From Sulfurimonas sp. (lineage in GTDB: Bacteria; Campylobacterota; Campylobacteria; Campylobacterales; Sulfurimonadaceae), in the NCBI RefSeq assembly GCF_026196735.1, contig NZ_JAPHUF010000007.1, forward strand, positions 124,001 to 188,000: a stretch of 64,000 nucleotides of DNA, in the 5' to 3' direction. Within the stretch, counting starts at the first letter, position 1, and every line of letters begins with the position of its first letter. A program made the position numbers and the translations under genes. Below, piece after piece: positions 58,030-64,000 of the stretch. The notes beneath the pieces are model-generated. The model was not told the origin of the DNA. It worked only from the letters and a program-made list of their open reading frames with translations, and made no database searches.

Positions 58030-58983
58030 ATGGCAAAAAAAGAAGCTGTAATACTGCTAAATATGGGCGGACCAAACAATCTTGAAGAGGTTGAAGTCTT
58101 TTTAAAAAATATGTTCAATGATAAAAATATTTTGACTATGAAAAGTGACCTGCTTAGAAAAATTGTTGGAGGCCTGATAGTTTTTAATAGAACAGAAAGT
58201 TCACAAGAAATATATCGTCAACTTGGTGGAAAATCACCAATTGTAGGACATACAAAATCTTTGGTAAAAAAACTTCAAGATAAGTTGGGTGATGATGTCA
58301 TAGTTGATTTTGTTATGAGATATACACCGCCGTTTGCTCCAGAAGTCATAGAAAAACTCAACAAAGAAAAAGTCGAGAAGATTTATCTGATTCCGCTTTA
58401 TCCGCAGTTTTCAACAACAACAACAAAATCATCACTTGAAGATTTTGAAGAGCATTATCACACAATGGGCGGCGATGCAATTCTTGTGGAAGTTAAACAT
58501 TTTTTTCAAAATAATACTTACAACAAAGCAATCATACAGAGAATAAAAGAGAGAATCGGAGATACTGAGTATCAAGATTTTGACATTATATTTTCTGCTC
58601 ATGGACTTCCTCAAAAGATAGTTGACGCTGGAGATGTTTACCAACGACATGTAGAAAAACATGTAGATATACTAAAAGATATGCTAAAAGAGCAAAAGAT
58701 GGATTTTCGTGAAGTACACTTGGCATATCAGTCAAAAGTAGGGCCGATGGAGTGGCTAAAGCCATCATTGGACGATAAGCTTAGCAGCGTTAGAAATAGA
58801 GGTGTTATAATTTTTCCATTAGCATTTACAATAGATAACTCTGAAACAGATTTCGAGCTAGAGATAGAGTACAGAGAAATAGCAGAGGAACAGGGTTTTA
58901 AGGATTACAGGGTGTGTAGATGTCCAAATGACAGTGAGCTTTTTGTTGATGCGCTTTGTGAGATATATGAGAAGATGAAATAG
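58030..58983 (+). CDS. hemH: ferrochelatase
   Basis: Inserts iron into protoporphyrin IX, the last step of heme synthesis. The 317-residue protein opens with LLNMGGPNNLEEV, has the LIPLYPQFSTTTT segment, and the catalytic His in SAHGLPQKIVDAGD near residues 195-208. The conserved Glu is in SETDFELEIEYRE. It begins directly after the DUF2461 stop and lies just downstream of ccsBA, so heme production and cytochrome maturation are co-located. Confidence 0.96.
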   Translation: MAKKEAVILLNMGGPNNLEEVEVFLKNMFNDKNILTMKSDLLRKIVGGLIVFNRTESSQEIYRQLGGKSPIVGHTKSLVKKLQDKLGDDVIVDFVMRYTPPFAPEVIEKLNKEKVEKIYLIPLYPQFSTTTTKSSLEDFEEHYHTMGGDAILVEVKHFFQNNTYNKAIIQRIKERIGDTEYQDFDIIFSAHGLPQKIVDAGDVYQRHVEKHVDILKDMLKEQKMDFREVHLAYQSKVGPMEWLKPSLDDKLSSVRNRGVIIFPLAFTIDNSETDFELEIEYREIAEEQGFKDYRVCRCPNDSELFVDALCEIYEKMK

Positions 58984-58991
58984 GCCATATA

Positions 58992-59621
58992 GTGAAAGTT
59001 GTTATATTTGATATGGACGGTACTCTTTTAGATTCCAAAAAAGATTTGACTATATCTGTTAATCATGTGCGAAAACATCACTACAATCTTGCACCACTCA
59101 GCGAAGAGTTCATTGTAGAAGCAATAAATATGAAAGTTAGAAACCTTTCACAGCTTTTTTATGAAACAGATGTTTATCATGACAAAGATAGAGAACTGTT
59201 TGAGATTCACTATGCAATGCAGTGTGTACAAAATCCGTATCTTTATGATGGAGTAAGAGAGACACTTAACAAACTGGTTGTAGCAGATGTTAAAATTTCA
59301 GTGGCTACAAATGCCCCGACACCATTTGCAAAAAGAATGCTAAAACACTTAGAAGTCGACCATCTGTTTGATGTCATTATCGGTGCTGATAAAGTACAAG
59401 AGTCAAAGCCAAGTCCTGAAATGTTAAATAAAATATTAGAACATTACAAGTTTGATAAAAACAGCCATAGAGCGTGGATGGTCGGCGATAATATAAAAGA
59501 CATGTTAAGCGCTCAAAGTGCCGGTATAGACTCTATGTTTGCAACATGGGGATTTAGTCCAAATAGCGATGATAAAGTTGTTATAAGAAGGCCTAGTGAA
59601 ATACTAGATATTGTTTTGTAG
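58992..59621 (+). CDS. HAD-superfamily phosphatase (phosphoglycolate phosphatase-like)
   Basis: A 209-residue haloacid dehalogenase-fold phosphatase starting at GTG 58992, 8 bases after hemH. The motifs are DMDGTLLDS (residues 6-14), NAP for motif II, KPSPE for motif III and GDNIKD for motif IV. A helical cap lies between motifs I and II. By layout it is Gph/PGP-like, but substrates of such proteins cannot be read from sequence. It has the catalytic Asp pair. Confidence 0.88.
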   Translation: MKVVIFDMDGTLLDSKKDLTISVNHVRKHHYNLAPLSEEFIVEAINMKVRNLSQLFYETDVYHDKDRELFEIHYAMQCVQNPYLYDGVRETLNKLVVADVKISVATNAPTPFAKRMLKHLEVDHLFDVIIGADKVQESKPSPEMLNKILEHYKFDKNSHRAWMVGDNIKDMLSAQSAGIDSMFATWGFSPNSDDKVVIRRPSEILDIVL

Positions 59622-59664
59622 GTTATTATGATAGAATATCTGTAAATAAATTTAAGGACTTGAT

Positions 59665-60915
59665 GTGTTTGATGGTGATTTGTTAATTGCTTTTGCATTT
59701 ATGGTTATATTATTTTTAAGACAGATTTCTATTATAAAAGAACCTAACAAGATTAACTATGCACCCTTGATGATTGGTATTGGTGTTACTAGTAGTGTTG
59801 TTCATTTTATTATTCATCCGGAGATTAATGACTTGCTCCTTATTTTAAGGGAGAGCTTTTTCCCTCTCTTGGTTTCAATCCTTTTATATATCGTTATGAA
59901 TATACTTCATCAGACTCAACAAACACAACAAGCTAAAACTCAACATGAATTTACAAAATTATTAATTGATCAAATAACACAGTTAAAAGAATTTACATCA
60001 GAGTTAGAAAAAAAGATGATTCAAAATCAAAATGATGATAAAAAAGCTCAAGAAGAGATAAGAGAAAAGTTTAAACATGATATCAAAGCATTGGAAAAAA
60101 TTCATCAAAATCAAGATAAATTTCTAGAAAAATTTGATGAAATGCAACTGTGGCACAGTGATGTAACAAATACATTTGAAAATTTCACTAAAGTTCAACT
60201 TCCATCACTAGACGATGTTGTACATAAGCATATAGATATTTTAAGAATTGAAGAACAAGACCACTTCAACAAAGTCAAGGCAACGCTGGCAAAAGCCGTA
60301 CAGAGCAGAGGTGATATAATAGAAGAGATTGATGAGCTCAAAGAGAGTTTGAAAAATATGAGCAATATATCAAAAAATATAGCAAATGAAATTACAAAAA
60401 CAACATTGCAGCAACTCTCTGAAATCACTAAACCTTATGAAAAACAAGTTGTATCGCTTAAAACACATACTGAAGGCGTTAATACATCTTTATATGAGAG
60501 CGAAAACAGACTAAACGGCATAAAAGAGCAGAGTGAGATGATAATGAAACAGATGATTCTTTCATCGAACAAAATGAGTGAACTCAAAGATCAAAATAGC
60601 GGTTTACATGATATATATGCAACTATGAAAGAAGTGATGAGCGACATAGAGGTTATAAAGTCTGAATATGTTAAATCACAGGCACAGCTTAGTATGATTA
60701 TTAAAGATTTCAAAGATTCTAAAGATCAAGAAATAGACAACATAAAAGAGCAGATGGAATCATTGATTGTTGCACTGACAACGAAGATAGACAACTCTTT
60801 AGAAAAACTTCATAAACATTATCATATAGCAAATGAAGATATATCAAAAAGTGTACAGTTTTTGGCTAAACAAGCGCAGATTAAAAGTAGTTATTCAGAC
60901 CTAGATAAGAGCTAA
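59665..60915 (+). CDS. membrane-anchored long coiled-coil protein, unknown function
   Basis: A 416-residue protein starting at GTG 59665 with AAGGAC upstream. Three hydrophobic segments occupy about residues 5-20, 32-50 and 57-80. The remaining ~330 residues are a nearly continuous charged heptad coiled coil, interrupted near 150-180. The arrangement suggests a membrane-tethered cytoplasmic rod such as a structural, chemosensory-array or envelope-spanning scaffold element. No catalytic motif is present and I recognise no family. Its 3' end overlaps the small membrane protein gene tail to tail by 15 bases. Confidence 0.8.
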   Translation: MFDGDLLIAFAFMVILFLRQISIIKEPNKINYAPLMIGIGVTSSVVHFIIHPEINDLLLILRESFFPLLVSILLYIVMNILHQTQQTQQAKTQHEFTKLLIDQITQLKEFTSELEKKMIQNQNDDKKAQEEIREKFKHDIKALEKIHQNQDKFLEKFDEMQLWHSDVTNTFENFTKVQLPSLDDVVHKHIDILRIEEQDHFNKVKATLAKAVQSRGDIIEEIDELKESLKNMSNISKNIANEITKTTLQQLSEITKPYEKQVVSLKTHTEGVNTSLYESENRLNGIKEQSEMIMKQMILSSNKMSELKDQNSGLHDIYATMKEVMSDIEVIKSEYVKSQAQLSMIIKDFKDSKDQEIDNIKEQMESLIVALTTKIDNSLEKLHKHYHIANEDISKSVQFLAKQAQIKSSYSDLDKS

Positions 60916-61293
60916 AACAATAAGCGGTGGATAAAATAATAAACCAAGATATGGTAAAAAACTATTCATAGGAGCTAAAAGAACAAGACTCAGATCTTGA
61001 GACAGCTTCCTTTTTGTGAATACTTGCTCTATGAGAAGTATTTTTGTAACCACATCAGCTGTTTTTATAAAAAGTAAAATTCCTGCATAAAAATTATAGT
61101 TGCTCAATATAAAAAAACCTATGCTGAAGTAAAAAGTCGGCTGCATAACTAAAAATAGAAAAATACTTTTAGAGTAGTACTTATGCATGCGGATTATCAT
61201 ACCCATAATACTAGGTGCTTTTTGCCAAGTAACTTCATAAAACTCAAGAAAAACAAAAAGAAGTATGTAGTTTAAAACTAAATCATTTATCAT
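60901..61293 (-). CDS. small integral membrane protein, unknown function
   Basis: A 130-residue protein with four hydrophobic segments (about residues 5-17, 42-62, 66-82 and 104-128), so most of it is in the inner membrane. I recognise no family. It is divergent from the thioesterase gene across a 58-base AT-rich gap that must hold both promoters. The coding overlap with the coiled-coil gene (15 bases, tail to tail) is consistent with two real genes. Confidence 0.7.
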   Translation of the reverse strand: MINDLVLNYILLFVFLEFYEVTWQKAPSIMGMIIRMHKYYSKSIFLFLVMQPTFYFSIGFFILSNYNFYAGILLFIKTADVVTKILLIEQVFTKRKLSQDLSLVLLAPMNSFLPYLGLLFYPPLIVLALI

Positions 61294-61351
61294 AGATTAG
61301 ATTCTACAATAAATATTTAGATAAAATGATAAAAATTATAAAGGTTCCAAT

Positions 61352-61735
61352 TTGAATATACGAGTATATTATGAAGATACAGATACCGGAGGAGTTGTTT
61401 ATCATTCAAACTATCTAAATTTTTGTGAAAGAGCTAGAAGCGATGCATTTTTTGAGCGTGGATTAAGTCCGGTTTTAAGTAGTGGTCATTTTGTAGCCAG
61501 AAAGCTTGAAGCAGACTTTTTTTCATCTGCAAAACTTGGAGATATGCTTGAAGTTGAAACAAAATTAATAGATATGAGAGCAGCTTCGTTTAGATTGTCG
61601 CAAATCATTTTTAAAGATGCCAAGAAGGTATTTGAGTTAAATATTACTTTGGCTTACATAACTTTTGAAGGAAAGCCTCAAAAAATCAGCAGTGATGTCA
61701 AAGAGCTTATAAAATCAATCTTCGCTGCTGGATGA
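61352..61735 (+). CDS. YbgC-type acyl-CoA thioesterase
   Basis: A 127-residue hot-dog-fold thioesterase. It starts at TTG with AAAGG 9 bases upstream, reading MNIRVYYEDTDTGGVVYHSNYL, where the catalytic Asp and His loop are visible. YbgC hydrolyses acyl-CoA or acyl-ACP and in many bacteria is encoded with Tol-Pal, but no tol genes are here. The stop lies inside the 3' end of the reverse-strand gene, overlapping it by 21 bases. Confidence 0.88.
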   Translation: MNIRVYYEDTDTGGVVYHSNYLNFCERARSDAFFERGLSPVLSSGHFVARKLEADFFSSAKLGDMLEVETKLIDMRAASFRLSQIIFKDAKKVFELNITLAYITFEGKPQKISSDVKELIKSIFAAG

Positions 61736-63004
61736 TGCATATGGTATAAATCTTGATAAAGATGGCTGTATGAGCTTTATAGGATACATCATCTGGTTAT
61801 CTACTACTTCAATATCATACTCTCTGTCTTGTCCGCTTATATGATGGAAAAAATAATCAATACCAACGGTAGTAGTATAGTTTATCCAGTCAAAAACTAT
61901 ATCGTTTCCTAGAAGTGAATTTGTTTCTATCAATACATCTTTATTGTGGGTAATCGAGTTTGCAATAATCATGTTTTTTCTGTCGTGGTATTGAGTCATA
62001 GATAATATGAGAGGATTATAGTTTGTTTGGGTTGATAAAATATTTGTTGCATTTGTGTCATAGAGCGTTAGTTGAGACATAATCATACCACTTTTTATAA
62101 TTGGTGTATTTATCATGAATGAGCCCATATTTATATCTTGATTCTCTTTTAACTGTTTTTCAAGATTTGTTTTTCTTTTTGGTATTGAAAATTTAACAAC
62201 AGTTCTGTTGTTGTCTAAAAGTTCTGGTGTAGTTTTAACTTCTTCTATAACATTATTTACGAGTGTAGTGTTTACATCAACAAACTTTTTATTTTTAAAT
62301 TCTTCTTCTTGATAATCTGATAGTTTTTTTCCTATATTTGACTTATCGTAAAATATCACTAAAGGTGATTCGGCTTCATTTAAGAGCAAATCACTTTGTG
62401 CACGATAGTCAATACCGCCAAAGTATAAATTTTGAGATGTAGTGTTTGCATCTTTTTTATTAATTGTTGGGAAAAAGATATTTAGTTCAGGTTTGATAAT
62501 TGACATTGTGTCAGAGCCTGATTGAGTTAATGGAGCTATAACATAATAAAAACCGTCGTCTTGTATTTTTTTGATTGCATTTAAAATATCTTCATGGCTC
62601 TCAGTCTCTATTTTATAGCTTTTAAGCTCAAAAGGAAGGTTCTTTGCAATAAGGTATGCAAATGCGGCATTTGTTGTGGAAGCTGAGTATCTGCCTATTA
62701 TTTTATATGGTAAAAGTAGGGCGATACGAAGTTTTTTGCTTATTATTCTAGATTTTAAATTTAAGGCGAATGCATACTCTTGTCTTGCAAGTTCAAGTTC
62801 TTCATCATCTAGTTGAGAGTAGCTATGAGCTAAAAAAGAGAATATTTGACCATTTTCTAGATACTCTTTTAAACAATCCTCATCACACGGGTAAGGGTCT
62901 AGATTTAATATTTTCGTATTTGGAAGCGGAATGTTTGATATTAAGAAACTCTGCGCAAACAGGGCAAATGGAAATAGCAAAGTAATATAAAATATTTTTT
63001 TCAT
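61715..63004 (-). CDS. predicted periplasmic protein with PBP-type (LpoA-like) fold, unknown function
   Basis: A 429-residue exported protein. I start at ATG 63004, because AAAGAG lies 6 bases upstream and the preceding in-frame TTG is weaker. The signal peptide is about residues 1-18. A short helical region follows, including a Cys pair near residues 41 and 45 (CDEDC). Next is a segment reading like a type 1 periplasmic-binding fold (IALLLPYKIIGRYSASTTNAAFAYLI, quoted in part, then FYYVIAPLTQSGSD). LpoA/LppC-like proteins, which regulate peptidoglycan synthases, are the nearest style, but identity is not established. Confidence 0.75.
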   Translation of the reverse strand: MKKIFYITLLFPFALFAQSFLISNIPLPNTKILNLDPYPCDEDCLKEYLENGQIFSFLAHSYSQLDDEELELARQEYAFALNLKSRIISKKLRIALLLPYKIIGRYSASTTNAAFAYLIAKNLPFELKSYKIETESHEDILNAIKKIQDDGFYYVIAPLTQSGSDTMSIIKPELNIFFPTINKKDANTTSQNLYFGGIDYRAQSDLLLNEAESPLVIFYDKSNIGKKLSDYQEEEFKNKKFVDVNTTLVNNVIEEVKTTPELLDNNRTVVKFSIPKRKTNLEKQLKENQDINMGSFMINTPIIKSGMIMSQLTLYDTNATNILSTQTNYNPLILSMTQYHDRKNMIIANSITHNKDVLIETNSLLGNDIVFDWINYTTTVGIDYFFHHISGQDREYDIEVVDNQMMYPIKLIQPSLSRFIPYASSSSED

Positions 63005-63039
63005 ATGCAACTCTTTATAGTTTTTTGTAAATCTTATTA

Positions 63040-63114
63040 AAGCACCTATTTCTAGTGCTTATTGGATATATTATATCCCTACTATATTATATTTTTTTAT
63101 CATAGAGTAGGGAT
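63040..63114. promoter_or_regulatory. cluster of three inverted repeats upstream of the periplasmic protein gene
   Basis: Three dyads lie side by side. AAGCAC/GTGCTT is at 63040-63045 and 63055-63060. The palindrome GGATATATTATATCC is at 63064-63078. ATCCCTACT/AGTAGGGAT is at 63075-63083 and 63106-63114, with a T-rich loop. They occupy part of the 283-base gap between the divergent genes at 61715-63004 and 63288. They could be operators or a terminator for the distant + strand. Confidence 0.5.
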
Positions 63115-63212
63115 TTATTTATAATGTATATTATATCTGATGGAATTTAATATGAGTATAAATAGTTGAGACTATTAAAAAGTATTTTAAAATAGATATG
63201 CAAGAATTACTA

Positions 63213-63276
63213 ATGATACTATTATAAGTAATAATAGACTCATATTATGATACTATTATAGTGAATATTCGACTCA
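63213..63276 (+). repeat. tandem operator-like repeat directly upstream of the Fic gene
   Basis: Two copies of a roughly 30-base unit are offset by 34 bases. ATGATACTATTATA is at 63213-63226 and 63247-63260, and GACTCA is at 63237-63242 and 63271-63276. The first copy contains a perfect dyad, CTATTAT (63219-63225) and ATAATAG (63231-63237). A related AATAGT/ACTATT dyad lies at 63161-63166 and 63171-63176. The last copy ends 11 bases before the Fic ATG and overlaps any promoter there. Confidence 0.7.
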
Positions 63277-63287
63277 AAAGGTAAATT

Positions 63288-64000
63288 ATGGATAATACAA
63301 TTATAAAATGGATATGGCAACATAAAGATTATCCGCATTTTAAATATGATAAAACAAAACTTTCAACACTTATAAGCGAAATAGATTATCAAAGAGGTAT
63401 ACTCGATGGCATGTCTAAACTTTTTAGCCAAGATGATATTAGAGATATAGAGATAGAGACTTTAACAGATGAAGCAATAAATACATCTTTAATAGAGGGT
63501 GAAATATTTAAAAGGGAAAGTGTACACTCATCATTTAGAAAGAAACTTGATAAAGACTTTGATGGAAGAAGTGATAAGTATTCAACAGCTGCAACAGATT
63601 CTCTTGTAGAGATACTTTTAGACTGTAGTTTAAATAAAGACCCTCTGACACTAGATAGGCTTCATGGTTGGCATAACTGCCTCTTTGAAAATAGATATAG
63701 TAAGTTAGATCGAATTAATATTGCTCAATTTAGAACTCATGATGACATGGAAGTAGTCTCTGGCGCAATAGGATATGAAAAAGTACATTATAAAGCTGTA
63801 CCATTATCAAGTATGGATGAAGATATTGAAAACTTTCTAGAATATTGTAATAGCAGTGATGAAAATATTTATATTAAGTCTGCAATAGCTCATCTTTGGT
63901 TTGTATCTATCCACCCTTATGATGATGGAAATGGAAGGATATCAAGAGCAATAACTGATTCCATTTTATCTAAACAGACACTTCATACAGAGTTTAAACT
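63288..64000 (+). CDS. Fic-family protein with DUF4172 N-terminus (partial, runs off the window)
   Basis: The first 237 codons are visible; the gene continues beyond base 64000. The N-terminus (MDNTIIKWIWQHKDYPHFKY) matches the DUF4172 domain that precedes some Fic domains. The Fic core has H209-P-Y-D-D-G-N-G-R, the AMP-transferase motif HPFxDGNGR. An N-terminal inhibitory motif of the (S/T)xxxE(G/N) type is present as T66-S-L-I-E70-G71, so activity is probably held in check (class II). AAAAGG precedes the ATG. Full-length relatives usually end in a winged helix domain. Likely an adenylyltransferase; its target is unknown. Confidence 0.9.
   Translation, partial: MDNTIIKWIWQHKDYPHFKYDKTKLSTLISEIDYQRGILDGMSKLFSQDDIRDIEIETLTDEAINTSLIEGEIFKRESVHSSFRKKLDKDFDGRSDKYSTAATDSLVEILLDCSLNKDPLTLDRLHGWHNCLFENRYSKLDRINIAQFRTHDDMEVVSGAIGYEKVHYKAVPLSSMDEDIENFLEYCNSSDENIYIKSAIAHLWFVSIHPYDDGNGRISRAITDSILSKQTLHTEFK

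Overview
The window is AT-rich, densely coded bacterial chromosome with short intergenic gaps and many 1-4 base gene overlaps. Gene content and protein sequences point to a Campylobacterota (Epsilonproteobacteria) member close to Sulfurimonas. Indicators are the fused CcsBA cytochrome c synthase, an FlgS-type kinase, several small c-type cytochromes, a c-heme chemoreceptor and a lipid A cluster with GnnA/GnnB-like enzymes. I see no rRNA, tRNA, CRISPR array, prophage or insertion sequence. Most of the window is core chromosome; only the last ~1 kb (a Fic gene behind repeated dyads) looks accessory.

Layout. 1-12.2 kb: a small monoheme cytochrome, argH, an OsmC-like protein, a HIT protein, then a long forward run pheS-pheT-aroA-ispH-rpsA-unknown-serA. 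12.2-17.7 kb (reverse): a TolC/adaptor/RND efflux operon whose RND pump is split into two coupled half-genes. 17.8-21.3 kb (reverse): an HD-GYP protein and a GGDEF-EAL protein. 21.4-25.8 kb: unknown-coaX-hisG-methyltransferase-lipoprotein, a HicA-like orphan, a second methyltransferase and a YceI-like protein. 25.8-31.3 kb: a c-heme chemoreceptor converging on a reverse operon (DUF255 protein, a 34-residue lipoprotein, pdxJ, pdxA).

31.5-39.9 kb: a second GGDEF-EAL protein and dsbD, converging on a reverse operon of cytochrome c, lpxB, a DegT aminotransferase, a Gfo/Idh oxidoreductase and an LpxA-like protein. The LpxA-like protein has lost all the LpxA active-site histidines checked. 39.9-47.5 kb: a dihydroorotase-like pseudoenzyme, tgt, katA, efp, a PAS/PilZ-like protein, an ATP-grasp protein fused to a helix-hairpin-helix domain, and a second copy of the monoheme cytochrome family. 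47.5-63.0 kb: dnaE, an M18 aminopeptidase coupled to the FlgS-like kinase, two coupled unknowns, ccsBA, a DUF2461 protein, hemH, a HAD phosphatase, a membrane coiled-coil protein, a YbgC-type thioesterase and a large periplasmic protein. The window ends inside a Fic gene preceded by tandem operator-like repeats.

Functional links. Heme and cytochrome c biology recurs: ccsBA, hemH, dsbD, four CxxCH proteins and katA. Envelope work is represented by the lpxB cluster, the efflux operon, lipoproteins and the periplasmic protein. Cyclic di-GMP signalling is represented by two GGDEF-EAL proteins, an HD-GYP protein and a possible PilZ protein. The best leads for new biology are the ATP-grasp-HhH fusion, the histidine-less LpxA homologue in a lipid A operon, the two-member small cytochrome family, the Fic gene with its operator array, and a recurrent CTACATGTAG-type word that also builds two terminators.
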